A stretch of DNA of 64,000 nucleotides from Apostichopus japonicus (taxonomy: Eukaryota; Echinodermata; Holothuroidea; Aspidochirotida; Stichopodidae): the NCBI RefSeq assembly GCF_037975245.1, contig NC_092571.1, forward strand, positions 17,975,917 to 18,039,916, in the 5' to 3' direction. Position 1 is the stretch's first letter; each line of letters begins with the position of its first letter. Positions 13,188-26,231 of this stretch are shown in pieces. A program made the translations under genes and the position numbers. The notes beneath the pieces are model-generated. The model had not been told where the DNA came from, ran no database searches, and saw nothing but the letters and a program-made list of their open reading frames with translations.

Positions 13188-13790
13188 GTACATAGGAAGT
13201 GACCAAGCATGTCGAAGGCTTTCTTCATTAACAGGATATGTGTGTTTACAGATGGCTGTACAATCTGATAAATCTCTCGCGATCTCACCTCGACATATGC
13301 AAGCTGTTGCTATACACTGTCTAGTTAACAAGACTTCCCGTAGGTTACGATGCCTGTATATATTGGATTTTTAGGCTTTTTGTCACTCTCTCTCTCCCTC
13401 ACTTTATAATGCAAATCTTAAAAGGTTTCTCATTTTATTAGATTTAAGAAATTGCCCAAGTAGGCTCTTCTGTTGTTATCATTTCATATGAAGATCCTTA
13501 TCTGAAGTTGACAGGTTTTCAATCACATTAAGTATGTTATATAGGCTACCATTCAGTTGTTGATGAAGGCGTTGACTTCTGCTGTACAGTCGATGAAATT
13601 AGATAACCTCGGAGAAATACTTAGATCCTTTAGTTTGATCAATTTGCCATCAATTTGATATTCAGGAGTCACGGTTACAAGGACATCAGTCTTTCTTAAA
13701 GAAGAACAGTTTTGAAATCTGTTTTCTGTTTAATGAAGAAATGTATAGAGCCTTGTGTGCCGTATATGTCTTCAGTGGCGTATATAAATG
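13188..13790. other. Non-coding stretch, no gene seen
   Basis: No supported ORF. A short CT-rich run lies near 13384-13400. Confidence 0.5.
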
Positions 13791-13868
13791 AACAAATAAA
13801 TAAATATATAAATGAATAAATAAATAAATGAAAGAATGAATGAATGAATGAATGAAAGAATGAATGAA

Positions 13869-13913
<45 letters not shown>

Positions 13914-13915
13914 TA
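13791..13915. repeat. Compound microsatellite (AAAT/GAAT)n then (TA)n
   Basis: AAATAAAT- and GAATGAAT-type tetranucleotide repeats run to about 13871, followed by a TA array at 13872-13915. It adjoins the tail of the SINE-like element on its right, as expected for a repeat grown from a SINE tail. Confidence 0.9.
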
Positions 13916-14020
13916 ATTGAAATCGTAATGAGTTGTAAAATCCAGAACAGTGAAAAAACTTCCAGCCTCCACCGGGATTCGAACCTGGGCCTTCCGCTTT
14001 ATACGCGGACTTTGTCACTA
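13916..14020 (-). repeat. tRNA-derived SINE-like element of the satellite family, partial
   Basis: Read on the minus strand, it has an anticodon-arm-like segment, a B box in GGTTCGAATCCCGGTGGAGG, and the tail TTTTTTCACTGTTCTGGATT, then TA repeats. The same sequence, slightly diverged, occurs at 62926-62989 (minus) and inside each 373-bp unit at 63241-64000. The A-box region here is degenerate, so it is probably inactive. Confidence 0.8.
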
Positions 14021-15837
14021 TTATTTTGATTAAGCCTCTTAAAAATTGATCCCCCCACCCCCCGCCTTATTTACTAACACTTAATGGTCACATTAGGGGT
14101 GGCCTACTGTTTTCACTGTTACTTTTAAGAAGGTATGATATGATTTTTTTTATGATTAACAAGCAGACATCCTGGACTACCACAGCAGTGGTTTTAGAGT
14201 CTTTTCCCCCGTCCTTGTAGGCTTGAGAGGAAATTGAATGTGGAATTTGGACATTTTGTCATATATGCCTAGGATAAATTTTTGAAATTGATCGTTTGAA
14301 TATATCTGAGTCGCCGACATTTCTCGTATGTAGTAGGTATGAACTTAAAATTTAATGTCATGATGGAGGATACGCTAGGATATCATCTGAAAATTTGCAC
14401 GAATGTAGCTAGTGCGAAAATGACGTAGTAAACACATTATTATGATCATATTTGCCTAAATTTGAAGAACAAATTGGGCAGAGGGGCGATTTGAAAAAAA
14501 AAGATATTTCTCTAAAAGTACAGATGGTATTATATAAAATTAAATCATTTTTTAAATAAAAACATTCCAATGTCGCCCTTAGTGTTATGTTACGATATGT
14601 CTCACTAAGTGTTGTGAAAAGAGTTAAGTCACTCAGGGCGACATGGATATGTGCCACTAATTAATTAGTTACTTAAATTCATTGCTATATGTATTTTTAC
14701 AAAGGTATTTTTTATAAATAGCACCCAATCTGGAGTCCTAACAATGGTTCAGTGTGGTGTCAAATGGAAAGTGAAAACGTAAACAACATAAGGATTAATA
14801 TGAACAACAGGCCTTTGGGGGTTTTATATTCAACCTTCTTCAGTCGAATATATAACAATATCATTGAAGCATTCCCTAACTGTCTTTGTGTCTAAAATTC
14901 TAAATTTAGATATTGTGCGCCCACACTTTTGTCATAAAGGAAATCTACTTCTACAAATCATCATTTGTAAGATTAGTTGTTGGAGCGAAATTGCCTCCTC
15001 AACCTGGCGTGACAATCATCATGTCCCTTTCATGTAAAAACCCACACGAGAGACTTTAATTTAGTCCTATATTTGCATGCACCTGATGCATTATTTCAAA
15101 GCCTAAACAGGATAGCTAACAACAATGACGTCATAGTTACCATGGAAACAGTCTAGGTCTCCTTCCTTAACATCATTGCATATGTGGGCGGGAAGACGGT
15201 GCCTTGTTATAGTCAAGGGAATTGCAAAGAGATTGCATGTTAATATATTCTAAACTAGAAATGTCTTTCTTCTATAATCTTCTTCTTCTTCTTCTTCTTC
15301 TTCTTCTTCTTCTTTCTCTTTCTACATATACCAAAGGTTAATATTTTGCAGGATTTTTTTTCATATTTATTGTCGGTACATAACATTAAACACATAAGAA
15401 AACGCCACAATACAACATTTACACAAAGGGATCTTGGCTAACATATATGTTTAAAATACGATGAGAGAAAGTTATTTCTGAAAAATTTACCTCAAGCTTT
15501 CAAACTGTTATAGCCTGCTTATACCATTTTGAAGGGCCCTATATCTTCACCTTGTTTTGTTTTTGCTTTAAAACAAAATTTAAAAAAAAAACTCCCTAAT
15601 TCTCACATTGTCATAATATTTCACACTCTTACCTTTTTAAATGTTGCGCCTAGATTAAACATTTCTGAGCGTTAGCCCATACATAATTTTTTAAGGCCTT
15701 CAAAAGCGATGAAACTGCATGTAGTCATGTCACGTGCAATAAAATCGTTTATTGTAAGGTAACCATGCAGTGAGATTTTGTTTCTGATAAAGCAACAACA
15801 AAATTGGTGTCAAAATCCAAAAGGAAAGAAAATTTTG
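14021..15837. other. Non-coding stretch with (CTT)n
   Basis: No gene seen. It has a (CTT)n microsatellite at about 15277-15312 and a TGACGTCA at 15126-15133. Confidence 0.6.
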
Positions 15838-16786
15838 AACCCTGAGCCCTGCTAATAAATGGAGTCGATCCCCGAGTCCTGCTAATATATGGAGTCGAAC
15901 CCTGAGTCCTGCTAATAAATGGAGTCGAACCCTGAGTCCTGCTAATGAATGGAGTCGATCCCCGAGTCCTGCTAATGAATGGAGTCGATCCCCGAGTCCT
16001 GCTAATGAATGGAGTCGAACCCTGAATCCTGCTAATAAATGGAGTCGATCCCTGAGTCCTGCTAATAAATGGAGTCGAACCATGAGTCCTGCTAATAAAT
16101 GGAGTCGAACCCTGAGTCCTGCTAATGAATGGAGTCGAACCCTGAGTCCTGCTAATCAGTGGAGTCGAACCCTGAGTCCTGCTAATAAATGGAGTCGATC
16201 CCTGAGTCCTGCTAATAAATGGAGTCAAACCCTGAGTACTACTATGGAGTCGAACCCTGAGTCCTGCTAATAAATGGAGTCGAAACCCGAGTCCTGCTAA
16301 TAAATGGAGTCGAACCCCGAGCCCTGCTAATAAATGGAGTCGAACTCCGAGTCCTGCTAATGAATGGAGTCGAACCCTGAGTCCTGCTAATATATGGAGT
16401 CGAACTTTAAGTCCTGCTAATACATGGAGTCGAACCCCGAGTCCTGCTAATAAATGGAGTCGATCCCTGAGTCCTGCTAATAAATGGAGTCGAACCTTGA
16501 GTCCTGCTAATGAATGGAGTCGATCCCTGAGTCCTGCTAATAAATGGAGTCGAACCTTGAGTCCTGCTAATGAATGGAGTCGAACCTTGAGTCCTGCTAA
16601 TAAATGGAGTCGATCCCTGAGTCCTGCTAATAAATGGAGTCGAACCTTGAGTCCTGCTAATAAATGGAGTCGATCCCTGAGTCCTGCTAATAAATGGAGT
16701 CGAACCTTGAGTCCTGCTAATGAATGGAGTCGAACCTTGAGTCCAACTAATAAATGGAGTCGTACCCTGAGTCCTGCTAATAAATG
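15838..16786. repeat. 30-bp minisatellite, about 31 units, with B-box-like core
   Basis: The unit on the plus strand is GGAGTCGAACC, CTGAGTCCTGCTAA, then TAAAT or a close variant. The period is 30 bp, with one shortened unit near 16235. Because 30 is a multiple of three, several frames on both strands stay open and give decapeptide pseudo-proteins; these have no other coding support. On the minus strand the core reads GGTTCGACTCC, an exact match to the pol III B-box consensus GGTTCGANNCC, in about 17 of 31 units. The others mostly read GGATCGACTCC. Confidence 0.95.
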
Positions 16787-17213
16787 CATCGTGTGTACGG
16801 TAATGGTTTCAGTTCTTCTCTTTCTAAAGCTATATGTTCAAAAAAGTCATTTACAATTTTTTTCGTGATTTTGACTAATATCTTAATAACGATTCTTTGT
16901 TTCATGTCGGATAATTTCTGTTACCTTCCATGATTGTATTTCGGTTAGGGCCATCTACTAAGGTGAACGTTCGTACAAACCGCATACTGTAATTATTCTC
17001 TTCATATATGTCTTCTAATTTCCGTTACTTCCTAAAAGGCCAACCTTTCTTTCAAACTTGACTCAGACGGCGGGAAATTTCCCTTAGGGAAACGAAAACA
17101 CAAGACGAGCAACAAATCGATCACGTTGCATTGACATCATGCGGCGTTTTATTCATGAAAAGAAGGAACGTGATTACATGGACATCCGTCATCTCAAATC
17201 CGACACATAATTG
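16787..17213. other. Non-coding stretch, no gene seen
   Basis: Unique-looking AT-rich sequence between the minisatellite and a TA array. Confidence 0.5.
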
Positions 17214-17378
<165 letters not shown>

Positions 17379-18231
17379 AGTCAGAAATCGTATTGTTTGA
17401 AGTCTCAATACTAGACATTCGTATTAAAATTGTTGAAAAAAGCTATGACGTCATTCTAAGTCCCCTGGATTGCACCATTGCTCGCTTGAGATTCGATCAG
17501 TTTTGCAGAGGTTTAATTTTACCGAGAAAGCGCTGTATTTCAAGCTTGTGTTTTCTCAAGATTTGGATGAGTTAATGCATTGTGAATATCTCGCTCCAAC
17601 CGTCGCTGCTGAGGGTTCTAAAAAGAAATGATAATATCGTTATACAACGAGTCGAACAAAGGATGGAATTTTAAAACTCCAGACAATCACCTATGCCGTA
17701 CAGTCTTGTGTAGTAATAATTCTGCACACGGACTAATTAACTGGACAGAGACGTAATTGATTTTTGCTCGCCGGTGCTATTAATGGGGAAGTTTGAATGT
17801 TTCTGACTTCTCTTGAAGATCGTGTCTCGCGTTGATAAGATGAAGATCAAACAGAGGCTGACGTAAAGGACATCTAACTTCAAATCGATTGGATACTGCA
17901 GAGAGCTATAGTTCATGGTTGTTAACAGTCTGGGGTTACTTTAATACCGAATCCGATAACTGTTTTCCTAGATAATGATATTGCTACACTAAACCTCTGA
18001 GACTAAACTCTCCATTGGCCGCTGTGGATTTGTGTGACTCGTATAAACAAAGACTGTTGTGTTTGTTTATTTCCGTTTTCGTATTCTGAATGAGTCTACT
18101 AGACAAGACGGTGTAATAATAGTAAGCGATAGAGAGAATCTTTGTTGTTATTTTATCGCTTCTCTCAGTACTGTGTACAGTATTACTATAGTCATTCATA
18201 TGGAAACCAGAACAGTATTAAGATTTTTGAA
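17379..18231. other. Region upstream of the membrane-protein gene
   Basis: It should contain the 5' UTR or a further intron of the gene that starts or resumes at 18232. A TGACGTCA palindrome (a CRE-type site) lies at 17446-17453. No TATA box can be assigned. A splice-acceptor-like stretch, pyrimidine-rich and ending TTCTCTCAG near 18170, would keep the frame open into exon 1, so this exon may be internal. Confidence 0.35.
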
Positions 18232-18409
18232 ATGCCTCCAATTTCGACATCGTCGGAATTTACCGACAAGACTTCTTTTACAGCGGGTAATTTGGAGGAA
18301 ACAACTACAAGCGATATATTTTTCTACTGGGGAAGTACGAGCACAGATTTTTTTATAAATATAACGACGGAATTATCCACTGAAAATTCAAATCCGTATC
18401 CTAAGCGAG
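18232..18409 (+). CDS. Single-pass membrane protein, exon 1 (ectodomain)
   Basis: Residues 1-59 plus the first base of codon 60. The start is the first ATG in this frame (18232), with a purine at -3. The exon ends CTAAGCGAG before a consensus donor, GTGAGT, at 18410. The peptide is rich in Ser and Thr and has an N-glycosylation sequon, NIT, at residues 43-45. It begins MPPISTSSEF with no hydrophobic signal peptide. If this is the true N terminus, the transmembrane helix in exon 2 would act as a signal anchor with the N terminus outside. Alternatively the exon is internal and begins at the acceptor-like CAG near 18170. The donor phase (1) fits exon 2 exactly. Confidence 0.7.
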
Positions 18410-21400
18410 GTGAGTACATTCAGTTCAGGGGAGAGGGGGGGTGGGAGGGGTTTGGCGACTTATCGGGAAATCGTGCAGTACCTGGGAGCCGAGAGCAGTA
18501 TGGAGGAGAGGGGGTGGGGGGGGGGGGACTAGTCTCCATAGACTCTTCATCAAATCCGATATAACCTTTATTTTAAGTCTTGTTCCAAAGTTGTGGCCTT
18601 ATCCATCTTAGATGTGCTGTACGATGCAGGGGCCCAGACCTTCGTCAGTACTCTGGCTTAGTTGTGTATGACACATTTACGTGCAACCAGAAAAAGTGCG
18701 GGTTGCGTATATAAACATATCAGGCAGTATTATTTTGCGCATACGTTAAATATTTCTTGCTAGCGGAGGGAGCTTAACGTACGTAGGAAGGGTTGTTCTA
18801 AAACTTTGTACCCCTCCTCCTCCCTCCCTCCCCTCCTCCTACGCCTCATGTCTCTACTCTGCCCGGTTCATTTTCTTAAAGGAGCATATTTCGCTCAATG
18901 ATAAAAGAAAGCTGTTTGTTCAATGTTACAGTAATTTGTGAAAACAATTGATTATTAAATTAATTATTAAACTATTAAGTAGTTGTATGCAGAGGGTCGG
19001 AGAGGCAGAAGGGGGTGTTCATGGGGTGTCTACGGTACGAAAGATTAATTTGATCAAATGGACAAACTGATAGGAACTTCTCAATCATGCACGGTACCTA
19101 TTGTAGTACAAGAGCAGGTAAATGATGTAGGAATCTAAAATTACCTTTAAGTATATAGAAAAAAATTACTCTGGAAATTAAACAAAACTATAGGACATAT
19201 GGCCATCATTATTTAATATTGCGGCTGACTTTTGTTGTTGTTTTAATCAAGATACCTCTCGGAGTTCAACGAATATCATGAAATAAAAGACAATTGCCCG
19301 CTACTGTACTGCCAATATGTTGCATTGTCATGGATTGTCGGAGACCAATCCCTACACCTGCAAACTACACTATAAACACTATTGCCATAATACCATTATG
19401 ACACGTAAAAATTACTTGCGAATCTATTTTCTTCCAAGCCACACCCTCCACTCACATCACAAATACCTACCACCATCACCCCTCCATCCTTCCCCCCCCC
19501 CCACACACACACAATGAAACAAAAGCTTATTACGCCGTCGTGATCTTCAGCAAATCATATTTCTAAAATTGACCCCATATCACAATAACCTCTTCTTTTC
19601 CTTGTTCCTATATACCTCCAATTATATCACTATATTAGCCAAATCTACAACAACAAAAAACTATATTTTTAACTAGTATAACGCCATCTCCAATTTCTTA
19701 TTCATATATAAATATAAATATAGAGATCGATCACCCTTCTCCCTATATGGTCTTTCTTAATCGGAAACTTAAAAACAAAATCGGTTTTCCCCAGATGTAA
19801 AATTCTTGAGGAACTCTTCATCTCTTCATTTCAAATCGAAATGGTGTATAATATTTTATCTTTTCATCTCTTTATCACGTTCTGTGATCTTTTTCCTGCA
19901 ATGTTGGGAATTAATGACGTAGATGGTTTTGTCCATACGATCTATTGTATAAATTATAGGTAAAACTGAAAATAATCGTAAACTAGGATATATATGGTTG
20001 AGTTGCCCAAAAGCGATCGTCGGTCCGTTCAAGCAACGGCATCGTTTTTAAACCTTGACATTGTAAAAGTAAACTAACGAAAAGCTATAACCGTATATGG
20101 AAATAATTTATCCTGCCAAAGCCTGTTACAACATGAACGTATCATATATAACAACATTAATGTATCAAATGATATGACGATCGTATATATACTAACATCA
20201 AAATCATGTGTTTTAACATCAGCATCTTTATGTTTTTATACATAATCATTATCATCATCATCATGATTATTGAAAGTTTTAAGATCATCATAGCATGTTT
20301 TTAAATCATGTTCGTACATTTTCCTGTGTTGACATCAGCGTATAGTTTTTACATCACCATCGTATAGTACTGAGTCCTTTTGGCGTTCCATATAGTGTTA
20401 TCCACCTCAGTCTGTAGGAAGCTATACATGAGAAGGCCTCTCATGTAACCTGCGCAGTTGTTTTAAATGGGGAGAGGGGGGGGGGGGGCATAATCATGAC
20501 AACAAATTTATTCAGAACGATATTGTTGATGCTGCGTTTTTGTTTCTTCAGCACATGACATATGATACTTTGAGTTTTAGCTATTATTCTGCATAATAAT
20601 TACAGAAGAGTGATACAAACTGTCTTTCTATAAAGTATACAGTTATTTCTGAACAATGATGTTGTATTTACAACTAAGATTCCCACCGTCTTCCTCTTGA
20701 AATGTGTTTGCCAGCCTATAAAGGTGTAAACATCAACGTCACAAAAAATAATACTATAATATTTAAAAAAAGGTATCAACTTGGTGGATATATCTTGTAA
20801 GATATATATATATTTTTTTTTGTCTTGCTACTCTAATGATAATTTCATTACTACTTTCAACTTCTTTCCAACAAAATATTAAGAAATGGTTGTAAAACCT
20901 TCATATGTATCTGATACCGCCGTTACCGATTATATATATATATTTTTCTTGCATACAATTCTACCAAAAACAACAATGAATTACCCACGCCGAATGGTTT
21001 TTTAAACATATTTCTTTACTTCCTTTCATTGATGCATTTTTGCTTGGAGGAAAGAGGAGAATGGAGGAAAGAGAATTTATCGATTGGTCTTTGTAGTTAT
21101 ATAATAGCTAGTGTGATTAGGGGGAGGGATGGAACTGGAGCAAGTCCCCACCCTCCCCCCCCCCCATTCTACAGTAAATGGATAGGCCTAGTAATTCATG
21201 TGGTCTCGTCCCCAATTTTTATGGGTTTTGAGCTCTAAATGGACCATAATTGTAATAACCGTTCCTAATTCTTTTCGTCACTTAAATACGGTATTAGTAA
21301 CATTAAAAGTTCAACAAGTATTTATATATAGGAACCGGACTATCTTAGGATAATAATTTCCATGACGTAAATCTAATCTCGTAAAGGACGAAAAGCTGAT

Positions 21401-24041
21401 CGCTAGCTTCAAGACAGTCTCTTTTATAAATATGATCGAATGAATTAAACGTAAATATTGTAATTTACATTTAAGGCTGAAAACCTTTCGTGATATGAAA
21501 ATCTACCGTATCTTTGCGCTGTTTTAATCATATAATCAACTTCTTCTCATTTAATGAGGTCGGATGTGGTGAGCTTATATACATCTTCAAACTCAGCTTC
21601 AAACTCATTAAGTTTTGTTCCTTTTTTAATTTTGCTTCAACGACCCGACCCATCCTGTTTGCATTGTCAATGATCTCACTGAATCAATTTCCCACATTTA
21701 TATGATCTGGTTAATATTTTACTCAAATTAAATATTTGCCCACAGTTTTTAGTATGTATTTTATTTACCATTCATCCATAATACACTTCTATCCGTCTCG
21801 ACGGGTGAATTTATAGGGATATTCCTGTGACGGACAATATTTCCATATGCTGTTTACTTGAAAGCCTCATTTCAAATATATTTTCCCTGTGAGCCACGGT
21901 TGAATGAATGTAATATGTTTAAGACTGGCTACCCCCCCCCCCTCCTCCTCTCCTCTCTTACTTGAAATGAATCACCGTATATAGTCGGTGACGTCATCAA
22001 GGCGGATGTACTTCAACATTTTGACATAAATATTATAATCTTCTTGTCAAGGTATCCTTGGAAATGTGATACATTTGGAATTTTGGGTTCGATATTCTTT
22101 TTTATTGGATCGAGCTTTCGTCCGCTCTTCATGTCTAAAACCATTCTATGGCTAACTGTGAACACAAATGGTCTTTTGCGAGAAATCTATGTCACAAAGT
22201 TCACCTTCATTTATGCTAATACTTAAATTGCGATCTTTCATACATATCACAGGGTATTGATAATTTTTTTTAAAAAAATGTAAAAGTTTAAAAAATGCAA
22301 ATAGTGACCTTCCCACTCTTCTTTCATGTATCACATGTTGAAATATCATTCTTTTCTTCTCATTCTCCCCTGAATTGGGAATGTTAAATCATACGGTCAA
22401 ATTCTCCTTTTCCTTCCTCTTGATATTATTTTGGTGCATGAGGCTTATTAAAATGTTTTGATTTTCAAATCCATTGTAAAACAATAATTTCCCTGAGGGG
22501 TAGAAAACATTCAAAATGAAATAGTGACGTCATCTTATAGGCATATAATGTATGATATTTCATTTTCTCAGGATTTGCTCTCCCGATTGTCTTTCTTAAA
22601 GAAAGAAACAAATTTTCTAAATGTCAGAATGTTAGTACATTATTGTTGCAAATCGTTATTAATAAGCCTGCCGATAGCGCTGCCGTATACATCATGCATA
22701 TTACGTTCGATTTTGCTCAATGTTTGGAAACCATTTGAACAAATCTTCCGTGTTAGTCTATAGTGTGTATGAAGTTGACTGTACGAGAGCATAATTTCAA
22801 GTAATGATCACAAAAAAAGTTGCTTTAAGTTTACGTCGTTTGAAATGTTATTTATTAGTAAATATGGAAAAGTATCTGGCCGACGAAATGCTGAGAACCT
22901 TTCGATATTAATTACTTGCTAATTCACGAAAAATTTAGTGAAAATTAAAATACCACGAGAGTGAGTGCGATTAATTGTAATTTCATTTTGGAATAATGCT
23001 TGCTTTCGGTTTGGTAAAATTTGCCGATCCAACCCTAACATTAGGTTTTTTTTGTTGTTGAGAAAAAACAGGAAATTATTTGAGATAGTTTAGTTGACAT
23101 AGAAACGTTCCGATAATAGAAACATATGACAATGATTCGACTCAATCTGTCTCTATCATATATCATATTGCATTTTTCATTTTGTCTTTTTCATTTTTAC
23201 TGATTTTGTCTTTTGAATATACTATATGCGTCCTTTCTTTTAACTTGTCATGATTCTCCAAAACTGAATCAAAATCCCAATTCCTTGATTTCAGTATTTT
23301 TATGTTTCTTTCTTAATGAAATCTTCATACTCCACCATCACTGGCCCACAGTGACGTCATATAACAGATTAACGCATTCAGTATAGCCTTGATTTACATT
23401 AGGGATAATTCTACTAGTCATAAGCTATATACAGTTTTTTTACATTTTTGTACATTCATCTAGTATATTTTTCTACGCCATTTGAGATCTTATTTTCTTA
23501 TAATGTTTTTTTCTTTCTTAGTATTTTGCTGTAAAGCGCAACCGAAAACTTTGTTGGGGTTGCGCTATATGAAATTCAATAAATAATAATAATAATACAG
23601 TTAGGCTGATTACGACTAAATTCCACTTTTCTTTGAAAAAGAGGACAGCTTCTATTAATAACTTTCAACAAAGTTGAGAGCGACCTTTGCATATTGTATG
23701 TTATAATTTCGATTTATCTTAAGTGGATGTACAACGTACGTGCAGTGGTCAAGGTTTCGAACAAGTTGAAGCTAGCATGCATATCTGACATAACATTGAA
23801 TAATTCATTTAACGGTTAGACTAAACCTTGAAACGTCATATCTCTAGTTGACAACATTCTATAACGATACACTTGCTAGATGTGATGATAAATGTAAACT
23901 CTTCCTGTTTTCTTTATTCTCATTACAAAAATGATTCAAATTTTGGGAAATGCAATTTCTCTAAATAAAATGGAAATTCGTTCTGAGTATAGGCATATCC
24001 TCAACAGTAGAAAAGACCATAAATATATCGATCAAAACACA
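18410..24041 (+). other. Intron 1 of the membrane-protein gene, first part
   Basis: Intron 1 runs from 18410 to 40361, 21952 bp. This part holds G-rich and C-rich tracts (18430-18530, 19492-19502, 20478-20488, 21153-21165, 21931-21941), TGACGTCA at 21989, 22525 and 23352, and a retroposon-like tail at 23529-23597. No other gene is supported. Confidence 0.6.
23529..23597 (+). repeat. Retroposon-like 3' tail: hairpin, AATAAA, (AAT)n
   Basis: GCGCAACC (23536-23543) and GGTTGCGC (23558-23565) form a perfect 8-bp stem. The following text, TGCGCTATAT then AATTCAATAAATAATAAT, resembles the 3' ends of non-LTR retrotransposons and their SINEs in marine invertebrates, which are copied from a hairpin plus short-repeat tail. 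The upstream body could not be delimited. Confidence 0.5.
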
Positions 24042-24196
24042 GATATAGATATAGATAGATATAAAGATAAAGATATAGATATAGATATAGATATAGATAT
24101 AGATATATATAGATATAGATATATGTATATATAGATAGAGATAGATATATATAGATATAGATATTGACATAGATATAGATGTATATGTAGATATAG
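24042..24196. repeat. (ATAGAT)n hexanucleotide microsatellite
   Basis: Runs of AGATATAGATAT and related variants. They give Ile/Asp/Tyr frames on both strands that are not genes. Confidence 0.9.
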
Positions 24197-24590
24197 ATTG
24201 GTGTTTCTTTTCATGCTTGCAATATTTCTTAGTTCACGTTTCTCGTTAGTTAAGGTATATTACTCCTCAGGCTATATTAATATATTATTAACACAGACGG
24301 TAACACGTCAAAGAAAATAAACGTGGAGCACGTATTATTTTATCACAGCTGGGTGTCTCATCAAATATGTATTATACTGTATACATTATTCAATAGAAAA
24401 TGAATATTTATAAAGGCCAGGCTACTTTGCGTTATTACCTTGTTGAGCATGCACCAGTTTGAATTTATGCACGTTGAATATTCTAGACAATACTTGATAA
24501 CTTGTGTAAGGAAGAAGCCATAACCACCGTGCCATCAATTTAACTCAGCTCAAGTTATCGTTACACAATTGGTAAAAGCAATCATTGAAG

Positions 24591-24591
<1 letters not shown>

Positions 24592-24655
<64 letters not shown>
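24592..24655. repeat. (TA)n microsatellite
   Basis: About 64 bp of pure TA inside intron 1. Confidence 0.95.
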
Positions 24656-24657
<2 letters not shown>

Positions 24658-26181
24658 CGTTATTTCATCTATTCAAGTATATTGACTTGTTTTATCGCAA
24701 ATGTTTGCTCCAGTCACAAGATATACCCTTCAAACCAGTTAGTAGATGCCTATCTAGAAATAACTAAGAGCGCATGAATAACTTGACAAAGTAAGACAGT
24801 CAGCGATCGATGGATCTAATTGAATTATTGCGTTGTCTGGGGACAAACGAATCGTTAATATAATAGTCAAACACGCGTGCCGAAATGTGGCCCGTGGGGC
24901 GTGTACGGTAGAAGGTTTTTCTTTGGATGCGATATGCTTTACAAACTGTCAGGTTATACATATATATAGGCCTATACCATAACCCTGTACGTGGTTAATA
25001 TCCTATAAGTGGTGCGTATAGAATGGTGTTATGTGGCAACATATATAAATCTGAATAAACCGGGCATGTATTATCCATATTCTGGTTTATTCGGGTCAAA
25101 AATTCAAAGAACTAAACATCTCTTGCGGCTTCCATCTTTTTTCAACCTATACCGACCGAGAAACGTCTCTAATATAGCTTTACATAAGACGGTACTAATA
25201 TCTCTGATGGAAGATAAATTTGTAAATAGTTGTTGACACATTCGGCAAAGAGAGCAATTTCTTTAATCGGGACAAACAGAAAATAAAAAAATAAAAAATA
25301 AAAAAACAGTACAATAAGTAGAACAGCAATTGTCATAAATATATAAAGAACATTTAATGGGCAATACAGCGAATGGTTTTGAAACATCTATATGCCCTTA
25401 AAATTGTTCTACTTCCTTTAAATGTATAGAACGAAAATAAAATATAATTTGTTGTCTGTAACTTAAAACTAGGCGACTGCATCAAAAAATATTATTTGTG
25501 ATCAAACATTTAGTTTCAAATCAGTGAAATGATTTGGACCGTGATGTATATATTTTTAACATTCGTCAGTACTCGAAACAGGGGGACGAAATATATAACA
25601 TAGTAAGCACTTGAAGGAACTTTTATAATCTGAACCTAACATGTTACTAAGAGGCGTCGCTAAATTATTTCTTCGTCATACATATAGTATTTAGTCCAAA
25701 TTATTAATAACAATATGGATTTTAAAATACCGAATTTACTGATTAATGTGTCAATGTCGGCTAGTAATTTCAGATTTTGTTTTCATTTGACCCGGTTTTT
25801 TTTCTTCAGATTTTTGCAAAGTCATGACATCTATGAATTATTGAGGTTTGCAGATGAAGAAAAAAACTGTCCTTTAAAATATTTTTGAAATATTATAAAA
25901 CGGTCACCTTTAAAAGAAAACGTTTAAATATGATCCTAACATATGTTTACAGAATAGACTATTGACTCATATCGTCCCCCCTCCCATTTCGATTCAAAAC
26001 CGGCAAATCAAAATATTCAAACTAACTCCCGGGAATTATTATAACTGAAAATGTTGTCAAGTCTGGACAGAATAACATAATGTGGGTGCATGGGTGTATA
26101 TACAGAACATATCAGCTAATAGACCGAATTTTATATATATTTTTCAAAGTCCAAGATGGTAAAGAAACAAGTGCAGGTTGC

Positions 26182-26184
<3 letters not shown>

Positions 26185-26230
<46 letters not shown>
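26185..26230. repeat. (TA)n microsatellite
   Basis: About 46 bp of pure TA inside intron 1. Confidence 0.95.

Positions 26231-26231
<1 letters not shown>

Noticed and set aside
15730-16868. ORFs with decapeptide repeats (LHLLAGLRVR) over the 30-bp minisatellite
   Set aside because: A 30-bp period keeps frames open automatically. Variation between units is not concentrated at third codon positions, and both strands are open.
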